Assembly: GCA_035656335.1 (NCBI GenBank)
Contig: DASRSS010000086.1
Span: 1-15,746, forward strand
Length of the DNA: 15,746 bases
Source of the DNA: DASRSS01 sp035656335
GTDB lineage: Bacteria > Actinomycetota > Actinomycetes > Mycobacteriales > Jatrophihabitantaceae
Direction of reading: 5' to 3'
Part shown: piece by piece, positions 1 through 8,402 of the stretch
Numbering within the stretch: position 1 is the stretch's first letter
Layout of the letters: each line of letters starts with the position of its first letter
The notes under the pieces: generated by a model
The model's database searches: none
Seen by the model: only the letters and a program-made list of their open reading frames with translations
Told to the model about the DNA's origin: nothing
Position numbers and translations under genes: made by a program

Positions 1-572
1 AAGATCTCGGGCGAGTACTCGAAACCGAAGTTGGTCTCGGGCAGGTAGATCTCGCCGAACTTCATGACGGCGCGCGTGCCGTCGACGGCGACCGCGCGGC
101 ACTCGGCCCGCCCGTCGCCTTGGAACCCGAAGACCACGCGCCGGAACGTCGGAGCTGCCGCGTTGTACATGTGGATGGTGGCCTGCCGGGCGCCGACCAG
201 CGACTGCACGGTGCGCTCGATCAGCTCCTCGCGCGCCTGGGTCAGGACGGAGATGCGCACGTCGTCGGGCACCCGGTCGCCCTCGATCAGGCTGCGGACG
301 AAGTCGAAGTCGGTTTGGCTGGCCGCCGGGAAGCCGACCTCGATCTCCTTGTAACCCATCTTGACCAGCAGGTCGAACATGGCGTGCTTACGGGCGGCGT
401 TCATCGGGTCGATCAGCGCCTGGTTGCCGTCACGCAGGTCGGTGGACAGCCAGCGTGGCGCGGCGGTGATCGTCCGGTTCGGCCAGGTGCGGTCCGGCAG
501 GTCGACCGCGGGGAACGGGCGGTAGCGGTGGCAGGGCATGCCGGACGGTTGCTGCGGGAAAGGAATGCTCAT
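1..572 (-). CDS. leuA: 2-isopropylmalate synthase, 5' part (runs off the left edge)
   Basis: LeuA condenses acetyl-CoA with 2-oxoisovalerate, the first committed step of leucine biosynthesis, in the cytoplasm. The 190 visible codons form the N-terminal part of the catalytic (HMG-CoA lyase-like) barrel: LRDGNQAL at about residues 46-53 holds the metal-binding Asp, followed by the family stretches EVGFPAASQTDFDFVR, TIHMYNAAAP and FEYSPE. The N-terminal extension before LRDGNQ is typical of the long actinobacterial form. The ATG at 572 has an AGGAGC Shine-Dalgarno sequence at 586-581, 8 bases upstream. The C-terminal leucine-feedback domain lies outside the window. A leader peptide and pseudoknot upstream point to control by leucine supply. 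Identity is very secure; only the 3' end is missing. Confidence 0.96.
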   Translation of the reverse strand, partial: MSIPFPQQPSGMPCHRYRPFPAVDLPDRTWPNRTITAAPRWLSTDLRDGNQALIDPMNAARKHAMFDLLVKMGYKEIEVGFPAASQTDFDFVRSLIEGDRVPDDVRISVLTQAREELIERTVQSLVGARQATIHMYNAAAPTFRRVVFGFQGDGRAECRAVAVDGTRAVMKFGEIYLPETNFGFEYSPEI

Positions 573-607
573 GAGGTGCTGCTCCTGATTGACCGTTGGT
601 GGGAATT

Positions 608-671
608 CCGGTCGGCACAGCACACGGCCCGCGACGAGGGGCCGACCGGTTCCTACCGGGCCTCGTCGCGG
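608..671 (-). promoter_or_regulatory. LEU-element-type RNA pseudoknot upstream of leuA
   Basis: On the minus strand two perfect stems interlock. Stem A is CCGCGACGAGG (671-661) with CCTCGTCGCGG (639-629), 11 bp. Stem B is CCGGTCGGC (649-641) with GCCGACCGG (616-608), 9 bp. The order is A, B, A', B' with loops of 11, 1 and 12 bases, which is the geometry of an H-type pseudoknot with near-coaxial stems. A conserved pseudoknot called the LEU element has been described upstream of leuA in most Actinobacteria, and this fits by position and topology. The 5' arm of stem A lies inside the last leader-peptide codons, so translation of the leader must disturb it. No U-tract follows, so a classical terminator is not evident; control of leuA translation is more likely. 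Confidence 0.8.
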
Positions 672-721
672 CCGCGAAGAAGCAGGAGCTCGGCTGTCGC
701 CGAGGCAAGGGCGCGCGTCAT
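653..721 (-). CDS. leuL: leuA leader peptide (22 residues, four consecutive Leu)
   Basis: A 22-codon reading frame between the leuA promoter region and leuA. It starts at ATG 721 and stops at TAG 655-653. Its second half reads ELLLLRGRDEAR, with residues 12-15 all Leu, encoded CTC CTG CTT CTT; CTT is a rare Leu codon in high-GC actinomycetes, which would sharpen sensitivity to charged tRNA-Leu. The last codons, Gly17 to Ala21, form the 5' arm of the first pseudoknot stem. No Shine-Dalgarno sequence precedes the ATG, but a TATGCT box lies 9 bases upstream, so the transcript is probably leaderless or nearly so. Leu-rich leader peptides upstream of leuA are known in Actinobacteria. The peptide itself is presumably a sensor with no function of its own. 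Confidence 0.85.
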   Translation of the reverse strand: MTRALASATAELLLLRGRDEAR

Positions 722-730
722 GGTCGTTGC

Positions 731-757
731 AGCATAGCGCGCGCGGTCCTCGCGCAA
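731..757 (-). promoter_or_regulatory. candidate promoter of the leader peptide-leuA transcript
   Basis: On the minus strand a TATGCT box (736-731) fits the actinobacterial -10 pattern TANNNT and lies 9 bases before the leader ATG. A TTG-containing hexamer at 757-752 or nearby is a weak -35 candidate with a spacer of about 15-17 bases. Transcription would start within a few bases of the leader ATG. The -35 is poor, so this is only a candidate. Confidence 0.4.
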
Positions 758-761
758 CGCA

Positions 762-767
762 TAGACT
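762..767 (+). promoter_or_regulatory. candidate -10 box (TAGACT) for the gmd pair
   Basis: TAGACT fits the TANNNT -10 pattern and lies 26 bases before the GTG at 794, leaving room for a short 5' UTR that carries the GGGAGG ribosome site at 784-789. No convincing -35 hexamer is present. It would be divergent from the leuA leader promoter, the two -10 boxes being only about 25 bases apart. Confidence 0.3.
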
Positions 768-793
768 CTCGCGGACCCTTCTCGGGAGGACCC

Positions 794-1777
<984 letters not shown>

Positions 1778-1781
1778 GCCG

Positions 1782-2744
1782 ATGCGCTCGCTGATCACCG
1801 GCGTCACCGGTCAGGACGGGGCGTACCTGAGCGCGCTGCTGCGCGACCAGGGCCACGAGGTCTTCGGGCTCGTCGCCCCCGACGACACCGGTGAGCCTCC
1901 CGCCGGAGTCCATGCCCTGCCCGGCGATCTGCGCGACGCCGGCGAGTTGGCGCGCGCCCTCGACGTCGCCGACCCGGACTGGCTGTTCAACCTGGCCGCG
2001 ATCTCGTCCGTGTCCCGATCGTGGGACGACCCCGAGCTGGTGGCGGAGGTGAACGGCGTCGCTGTAATCCGGCTGCTGAACCTGCTGCGGCAGCGCGTCC
2101 AGGACGGGCAGCGGCCGACCCGGTTCGTCCAGGCCAGCAGCGCCGAGATCTTCGGCGACGCCGCGGCGCCGCAGACCGAGGCCACGCCGATCCGGCCGGT
2201 CACGCCCTACGGCGCTGCGAAAGCGCTCGCCCACCACGCCGTCGCGGTGTTCCGCACGATGGGCGTGCCGGCCTGCGCCGCGGTCCTGTACAACCACGAG
2301 TCGCCGCTTCGTCCGACCGGGTTCGTCACGCGCAAGATCACGTCGGCCGTGGCCCGCATCGCGGCCGGCAGCGGCGAGCAGCTCGAGATCGCCGACCTGG
2401 ACGTGCGTCGCGACTGGGGGCACGCCGCCGACTACGTCCGCGCCCTGGCCATGATCGCCGCGCACCCGGAGCCGGACGATTTCGTGATCGCCTCGGGCGT
2501 CAGCCGCAGCGTCGGAGACTTCGTCGCCGCCGCGTTCGCGCACGTCGGCATCGACGACTGGCGGCCCCTCGTCCGGGTCGACTCCGGGCTGCGCCGGTCC
2601 GCGGACGCGCGGGAGCAGCGGGGCGACGCGAGCAAGGCGCACGACCTGCTGGGCTGGCGCCCGGAGATCTCGTTCGAGGCGCTGGTCGCCGAGATGGTGG
2701 ACGCGGACCTGGCAGACCTTCCCTTTTCGTTGTCCGACAGGTAG
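1782..2744 (+). CDS. second GDP-mannose 4,6-dehydratase-type enzyme (diverged tandem paralogue)
   Basis: A 320-residue extended SDR that parallels the preceding gene along its whole length: TGVTGQDG (6-13), SSAE (119-122), Tyr143-x3-Lys147, NHESP, FVTRKI, DVRRDWGHAADYV and a C-terminal DLLGWRPEISFEALVAEMV. It keeps the QDG signature of GDP-mannose dehydratases rather than the N-terminus of GDP-4-keto-6-deoxymannose reductases. The substrate-loop sequence has changed, from ESPRRG in the first copy to ESPLRP here. It may be a subunit of a hetero-oligomer, an enzyme for a related GDP-sugar, or a reductase or epimerase recruited from a duplicated dehydratase. It is probably translationally coupled: only 4 bases separate it from the previous stop and there is no clear ribosome site of its own. 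The family is secure, the exact reaction is not. Confidence 0.78.
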   Translation: MRSLITGVTGQDGAYLSALLRDQGHEVFGLVAPDDTGEPPAGVHALPGDLRDAGELARALDVADPDWLFNLAAISSVSRSWDDPELVAEVNGVAVIRLLNLLRQRVQDGQRPTRFVQASSAEIFGDAAAPQTEATPIRPVTPYGAAKALAHHAVAVFRTMGVPACAAVLYNHESPLRPTGFVTRKITSAVARIAAGSGEQLEIADLDVRRDWGHAADYVRALAMIAAHPEPDDFVIASGVSRSVGDFVAAAFAHVGIDDWRPLVRVDSGLRRSADAREQRGDASKAHDLLGWRPEISFEALVAEMVDADLADLPFSLSDR

Positions 2745-2787
2745 AACGGTACTGATTCCGTCGTCTCGGACAGCTTTGAGGTTGGTA

Positions 2788-4218
2788 ATGGCTCGTAACG
2801 TGCAGAACTTCATCGACGGTAAGCCGGTTGACGCGGCCGACGGGCGCCGGGCGGATCTGGTCAATCCGGCCACCGGGGAGGTGTTCGGGTCGGCGCCGGT
2901 GTCCGGTGCCGAGGACGTGGACCGGGCGTATCGCGCGGCGGCGACCGCGTTCGAGTCGTGGCGGGACACGACGCCGTCGGAGCGGCAGCGGGCGCTGTTG
3001 CGGTTCGCGGACGCGATGGAGCAGCGGGCCGAGGAGGTCATCGCCGCGGAGTGTGAGAACACCGGCAAGCCGATCGAGCTGACCCGCACCGAGGAGATCC
3101 CACCGGCGGTGGATCAGATCCGGTTCTTCGCCGGGGCCGCGCGGCTGCTGGAGGGACGCAGTGCCGGTGAGTACATGGCCGGGCACACGTCCTACATCCG
3201 CCGCGAGCCGGTCGGTGTGGTCGGGCAGGTCGCGCCGTGGAACTACCCGATGATGATGGCGGTCTGGAAGATCGCGCCGGCGATCGCGGCCGGCAACTGC
3301 GTGGTGCTCAAGCCGAGCGACACGACGCCGGTCTCGAGCGTGCTGATGGCCGAGATCGCCGCGGAGTTCCTGCCGCCGGGCGTGTTCAACGTGGTCTGCG
3401 GTGACCGCGACACCGGCCGTGAGGTCGTCTCGCACAGGACGCCGGCGATGGTGTCGATCACCGGCTCGACCCGCGCCGGCTACGAGGTCGCCGCGGCGGC
3501 CGCCAAGGACCTCAAGCGCACCCACCTCGAGCTCGGCGGCAAGGCCCCGGTGATCGTCTTCGACGACGCGGACATCGAGTTCGCCGCGGAGAACATCGCG
3601 ATCGCCGGCTATTTCAACGCCGGCCAGGACTGCACCGCCGCCACCCGCGTGCTCGCCGGACCCAAGATCGCCGACGATTTCGCCGCTGCCCTGGCGGAGC
3701 AGGCGAAGAGCACCAAGACCGGCATGCCCGACGACGCCGACGTGCTGTACGGGCCGCTGAACAACGCCAACCAGCTCGAGCGCGTCGGCGGGTTCTTCGA
3801 CCGGCTGCCCGACCACGCGCAGCTGCTCGCCGGCGGCGCCCGCCAGGGCCAGACCGGCTACTTCTGGCAGCCCACCGTCCTGGCCGGCATGCGCCAGGAC
3901 GACGACGCCGTCCAGAACGAGATCTTCGGCCCCGTCATCACCGTCCAAACCTTCACCGACGAGGACGAAGCGGTCCGCTGGTCCAACGACATCGAGTACG
4001 GCCTGGCCTCATCGGTCTGGACGAAGGACCACGGGCGCGCCATGCGCGTCTCGCGCCGGCTGGACTTCGGCTGCGTCTGGGTCAACGCCCACATCCCCAT
4101 CGTCGCCGAGATGCCCCACGGCGGGTTCAAGCACTCAGGCTACGGCAAGGACCTGTCCGTCTACGGCCTGGAGGACTACACCCGCATCAAGCACGTCATG
4201 CACAACATCGGCTTCTGA
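2788..4218 (+). CDS. gamma-aminobutyraldehyde dehydrogenase (aldehyde dehydrogenase family)
   Basis: A 476-residue NAD-dependent aldehyde dehydrogenase. It reads throughout like actinobacterial gamma-aminobutyraldehyde dehydrogenases (PatD/Prr type), which oxidise 4-aminobutanal from putrescine breakdown to GABA. Visible landmarks are APWNYPMMMAVWK with Asn152, LELGGKAP with the general base Glu248, NAGQDCTAATR with the nucleophile Cys282, NEIFGPVITVQ, and the C-terminal MPHGGFKHSGYGKDLS. ATG 2788 is chosen because GAGG (2778-2781) lies 6 bases upstream; a TTG at 2776 overlaps that site. The GABA aminotransferase encoded 346 bases downstream would use its product, supporting the assignment. 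Another omega-amino aldehyde substrate is possible. No putrescine oxidase or succinate semialdehyde dehydrogenase gene is present in the window. Confidence 0.88.
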   Translation: MARNVQNFIDGKPVDAADGRRADLVNPATGEVFGSAPVSGAEDVDRAYRAAATAFESWRDTTPSERQRALLRFADAMEQRAEEVIAAECENTGKPIELTRTEEIPPAVDQIRFFAGAARLLEGRSAGEYMAGHTSYIRREPVGVVGQVAPWNYPMMMAVWKIAPAIAAGNCVVLKPSDTTPVSSVLMAEIAAEFLPPGVFNVVCGDRDTGREVVSHRTPAMVSITGSTRAGYEVAAAAAKDLKRTHLELGGKAPVIVFDDADIEFAAENIAIAGYFNAGQDCTAATRVLAGPKIADDFAAALAEQAKSTKTGMPDDADVLYGPLNNANQLERVGGFFDRLPDHAQLLAGGARQGQTGYFWQPTVLAGMRQDDDAVQNEIFGPVITVQTFTDEDEAVRWSNDIEYGLASSVWTKDHGRAMRVSRRLDFGCVWVNAHIPIVAEMPHGGFKHSGYGKDLSVYGLEDYTRIKHVMHNIGF

Positions 4219-4222
4219 GCGC

Positions 4223-4265
4223 TTGCGCGAAGAACGGACAGCACAGCTAGGTCGTTGCGCGAAGA
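4223..4265 (+). repeat. 11-bp direct repeat TTGCGCGAAGA, two copies 32 bp apart
   Basis: TTGCGCGAAGA occurs at 4223-4233 and again at 4255-4265 in the gap between the aldehyde dehydrogenase and the carrier-protein gene. The 32-base period is about three helical turns, so both copies face the same side of the DNA. This would suit two operator half-sites upstream of the carrier-gabT pair. The regulator is unknown and chance is not excluded. Confidence 0.5.
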
Positions 4266-4326
4266 GACAAAGAGCAGCGTTGAAATCTTGGCCCGTCGCG
4301 CATCACCGGCCGCGTCCGCCCAGCCA

Positions 4327-4332
4327 TAGCCT
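4327..4332 (+). promoter_or_regulatory. candidate -10 box (TAGCCT) for a leaderless carrier-gabT transcript
   Basis: TAGCCT ends 6 bases before the ATG at 4339, which would place the transcription start on or next to the A of the start codon. No Shine-Dalgarno sequence precedes this gene, consistent with leaderless translation. A good -35 is not visible. Confidence 0.35.
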
Positions 4333-4338
4333 TGACGC

Positions 4339-4563
4339 ATGAGCCACACCATCGCGGCCGAACTGGTCGCCAACGTCGGCATCGTTTCGGTCAAGCCCGG
4401 CGACGTCGTCGGTCCGTCCGACACTCTGGTGATCCTGGAGTCGATGAAGATGGAGATCCCGGTGCTGGCCGAGGTGGCCGGCACGGTCACCGAGGTCGCC
4501 GTGAACCCGGGCGACACGATTCGCGAGGGCGACGTCATCGCGATCATCGAGGAGAGCAAGTAA
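4339..4563 (+). CDS. stand-alone biotinyl/lipoyl carrier domain protein (BCCP-like)
   Basis: A 74-residue protein that is almost entirely one biotinyl/lipoyl-attachment domain. ESMKMEIPV carries the acceptor Lys37 in the MKM context typical of biotin carboxyl carrier proteins; the paired halves (VKPGDVVGPSDTLVIL and VNPGDTIREGDVIAII) form the flattened beta barrel. It closely resembles the small mycobacterial biotinylated protein TB7.3. Such proteins carry biotin for an acyl-CoA or acetyl-CoA carboxylase whose other subunits are encoded elsewhere; none is encoded here. Its TAA is followed directly by the GTG of gabT, so the two are almost certainly co-translated, which is an unexpected pairing. 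A lipoyl-type role is less likely given the MKM motif. Confidence 0.88.
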   Translation: MSHTIAAELVANVGIVSVKPGDVVGPSDTLVILESMKMEIPVLAEVAGTVTEVAVNPGDTIREGDVIAIIEESK

Positions 4564-5898
4564 GTGAGCATCCAGCAGAAGCGCGTGCTGGCGACGGCGA
4601 TCCCCGGGCCGCGCTCGGTCGAGCTGCACGCCCGCAAGACCGCCGCGGTCGCGTCCGGTGTCGGCACCACGCTGCCGGTGTACGTGCGCGAGGCCGGTGG
4701 CGGGATCGTCGTGGACGTCGACGGTAACCAGTTGATCGACTTCGGGTCCGGCATCGCGGTGACCTCGGTCGGCAACTCCGCGCCGCGCGTCGTCGAGGCG
4801 GTGCAGCGGCAGGTTGCCGACTTCACGCACACCTGCTTCATGGTCACGCCGTACGAGCAGTACGTCGCGGTCGCCGAGAAGCTGAACGAGCTGACCCCGG
4901 GTACGCACGAGAAGCGTTCGGCGCTGTTCAACTCCGGTGCCGAGGCGGTCGAGAACGCGGTCAAGATCGCGCGGCACGCGACCGGTCGGCAGGCGGTCGT
5001 CGCGTTCGATCACGCGTATCACGGCCGGACGAACCTGACGATGGCGCTGACCGCGAAGAACATGCCGTACAAGCAGGGCTTCGGTCCGTTCGCGTCGGAG
5101 ATCTACCGGGTGCCGATGGCGTACCCGTACCGCTGGCCGACGGGTCCGGAGAACTGCGCCGACGAGGCGTTCACCGAGTTCGTGGAGCTGGTGCACGCGC
5201 AGGTCGGTGAGAGCAACACGGCGGCGGTGATTCTCGAGCCGATCCAGGGCGAGGGCGGCTTCATCGTCCCCGCCCCGGGCTTCCTCGCGCGCGTCGCGGA
5301 GTGGTGTCGCGAGCACGGGATCGTGTTCGTCGCCGACGAGATCCAGTCCGGCTTCTGCCGTACCGGCGACTGGTTCGCGTGCGAGCACGAGGGCGTCGTC
5401 CCGGACCTGATCACGACCGCGAAGGGCATCGCCGGTGGTCTGCCGCTGGCCGCGGTCACCGGACGGGCCGAGCTGATGGACGCGGTCCACGGCGGCGGGC
5501 TCGGCGGCACCTACGGTGGCAACCCGGTCGCGTGCGCGGCGGCGCTGGCGGCGATCGAGACGATGGCGGCCGACGACCTGTGCGGTGCCGCGCGGCGGAT
5601 CGAGTCGGTGATGCGTCCGCGCCTGGAGCAGCTGGCCGGCAAGTTCGACGTGATCGGCGACGTCCGTGGCCGCGGCGCGATGCTGGCGATCGAGCTGGTC
5701 GACGGCGGCGGCAGCAAGGACCCGAACCCGGCGCTGACGGCGAAGGTCTCGATGGCCTGCCACGAGCAGGGACTGATCACGCTCACCTGCGGCACGTTCG
5801 GCAACGTGATCCGATTCCTGCCGCCGCTGGTCATCGGGGACGACCTGCTCAACGAGGGCCTGGACATCCTCGAAGGCGCACTCGCCGCGTCCGTCTGA
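4564..5898 (+). CDS. gabT: 4-aminobutyrate aminotransferase
   Basis: A 444-residue class-III PLP-dependent aminotransferase that transfers the amino group of GABA to 2-oxoglutarate, giving succinate semialdehyde and glutamate. Landmarks are the N-terminal IPGPRS, FNSGAEAVENAVKIAR (phosphate-binding region), AYHGRTNLTMALT, ILEPIQGEGGF, VADEIQSGF with Asp258 contacting the PLP ring nitrogen, and TTAKGIAGGLPLAAV with the Schiff-base Lys287. GGTYGGNPVACAAA and the C-terminal FLPPLVI are also typical. Length matches actinobacterial GabT. The GTG at 4564 abuts the upstream TAA, and the GGAG within the last codons of the carrier gene serves as ribosome site. Together with the aldehyde dehydrogenase it forms a putrescine/GABA catabolic module. 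Other omega-amino acids such as 5-aminovalerate may also be substrates. Confidence 0.92.
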   Translation: MSIQQKRVLATAIPGPRSVELHARKTAAVASGVGTTLPVYVREAGGGIVVDVDGNQLIDFGSGIAVTSVGNSAPRVVEAVQRQVADFTHTCFMVTPYEQYVAVAEKLNELTPGTHEKRSALFNSGAEAVENAVKIARHATGRQAVVAFDHAYHGRTNLTMALTAKNMPYKQGFGPFASEIYRVPMAYPYRWPTGPENCADEAFTEFVELVHAQVGESNTAAVILEPIQGEGGFIVPAPGFLARVAEWCREHGIVFVADEIQSGFCRTGDWFACEHEGVVPDLITTAKGIAGGLPLAAVTGRAELMDAVHGGGLGGTYGGNPVACAAALAAIETMAADDLCGAARRIESVMRPRLEQLAGKFDVIGDVRGRGAMLAIELVDGGGSKDPNPALTAKVSMACHEQGLITLTCGTFGNVIRFLPPLVIGDDLLNEGLDILEGALAASV

Positions 5899-5903
5899 TC
5901 TCG

Positions 5904-5932
5904 CACACCCGCACTCGCGGGAAAAGGGTGTG
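5904..5932. promoter_or_regulatory. inverted repeat CACACCC-N15-GGGTGTG between gabT and lysC
   Basis: CACACCC (5904-5910) is perfectly complementary to GGGTGTG (5926-5932). Nested inside is an alternative tight hairpin, CCCGC-ACTC-GCGGG (5908-5921). It starts 6 bases after the gabT stop and ends 11 bases before the presumed lysC -10. It could be a weak terminator for gabT, though no U-tract follows, or an operator over the lysC -35 region. I cannot decide between these. Confidence 0.45.
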
Positions 5933-5943
5933 TTCGCTGCCGG

Positions 5944-5949
5944 TATCCT
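5944..5949 (+). promoter_or_regulatory. candidate -10 box (TATCCT) of the lysC-asd operon
   Basis: TATCCT fits the -10 consensus well and lies 36 bases before the lysC GTG, leaving about 30 bases of 5' UTR with the GGGAG ribosome site at 5975-5979. The -35 position would fall on GGAAAA (5920-5925), which is not a housekeeping hexamer and overlaps the inverted repeat. Confidence 0.4.
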
Positions 5950-5985
5950 GAAGGCTCCGCCAGCCGTGAGCTTTGGGAGTTCGTC

Positions 5986-7250
<1,265 letters not shown>

Positions 7251-7254
<4 letters not shown>

Positions 7255-8279
7255 AGGTAGGAATCGTCGGGGCGACGGGGCAGGTCGGCGGCGTGATGCG
7301 CCGCATCCTCGCCGAGCGCTCGTTCCCGGTGGACGAGATCCGGTTCTTCGCGTCGGCCCGCTCGGCCGGTTCGACGCTGCAGTGGGAGGGCATCGACGTC
7401 CGCGTCGAGGACGCCGCGGTGGCCGACCCGTCAGGGCTGGACGTGGCGCTGTTCTCGGCCGGTGGCGGGACGTCCCGCGAGTTGGCGCCGAAGTTCGCCG
7501 CTGCGGGCGTGACCGTGATCGACAACTCGTCGGCCTGGCGCATGGACCCGGACGTCCCGCTGGTCGTCGCGGAGGTCAACGGTGCCGAAATCGCCAACGC
7601 GCGTAAGGGAATCATCGCCAACCCGAACTGCACCACGATGGCCGCGATGCCGGTGCTCAAGCCGTTGCACGACGAGGCCGGCCTGACCCGGCTGGTCGTG
7701 TCGACGTACCAGGCGGTGTCCGGTGCGGGCCTGGCCGGTGTCGACGAGCTGGACAAGCAGGTGCACGCCGGTGTGGATCGTGCCAGCGAGTTCACGCACG
7801 ACGGCTCGGCGGTGTCGCTGGGCGAGCCGGCGAAGTTCGCCCGCCCGATCGCGTTCAACGTGCTGCCGCTGGCCGGTTCGGTCGTCGACGACGGTTCGCT
7901 GGAGACCGACGAGGAGCAGAAGCTGCGCAACGAGTCGCGCAAGATCCTCGGCATCCCCGAGCTGCGCGTCGCCGGCACGTGCGTGCGCGTACCGGTCTTC
8001 ACCGGCCATTCGCTGTCGATCAACGCGGAGTTCGCGCGCCCGATCTCCGTCGAGCGCGCCACCGCGTTGCTGGCCGGGACGCCGGGCGTCGAGCTGGCCG
8101 AGATCCCGACGCCGCTCGCCGCTGCCGGCAAGGATCCGTCCTACGTCGGGCGCATCCGGCAGGACCAGAGCGTCGACGGCGGACGCGGGCTGGTGCTGTT
8201 CGTGAGCAACGACAACCTGCGCAAGGGCGCTGCACTGAACGCCGTGCAGATCGCCGAACTGCTGGCCCAGCGGTCCTGA
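7251..8279 (+). CDS. asd: aspartate-semialdehyde dehydrogenase
   Basis: A 342-residue NADPH-dependent enzyme that reduces aspartyl-4-phosphate to aspartate semialdehyde, the branch point to lysine/diaminopimelate and threonine/methionine. GATGQVG near the N-terminus binds the cofactor. FSAGGGTSRELAP and IDNSSAWRM are family stretches, ANPNCTT holds the nucleophile Cys127, and VPVFTGHS holds the catalytic His253. The ATG overlaps the lysC stop by 4 bases; GGAGG at 7237-7241 is the ribosome site. Length is normal for the bacterial family. It directly uses the product of LysC. Confidence 0.96.
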
Positions 8280-8303
8280 CGAGAGGCCGGTACCGCGGAA
8301 CGG

Positions 8304-8332
8304 TTCGGCTGGACAGCGTCGCTCGCTATGGA
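8304..8332 (+). promoter_or_regulatory. weak candidate promoter upstream of the acyl-adenylating enzyme
   Basis: The 123-base gap after asd holds TTCGGC (8304-8309) and TATGGA (8327-8332) separated by exactly 17 bases. Match to consensus is poor, but this is the best pair in the gap. A short palindrome GAAC-G-GTTC (8298-8306) overlaps the -35 candidate and might be an operator. No clear terminator for asd is seen. Confidence 0.25.
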
Positions 8333-8402
8333 ATGATTGCCGCTGCCCAGCCTGGCTGACCGTCTGGCGACGCCAGCTGCTCAGCCCGGAGGTGGCCAGG
8401 AC

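Noticed and set aside
2776..2787. TTG start four codons before the aldehyde dehydrogenase ATG
   Set aside because: It overlaps the GAGG ribosome site that serves ATG 2788, and the family starts at about that ATG.
4303..5763. 486-residue minus-strand open frame opposite the carrier and gabT genes
   Set aside because: Composition dominated by Arg, Asp, His and Val from reversed GC-rich codons; no recognisable domain; overlaps strongly supported genes.
8337..8402. TTG start adding 22 residues to the acyl-adenylating enzyme
   Set aside because: No ribosome site precedes it and it overlaps the candidate -10 region; ATG 8403 has GGAGG upstream.
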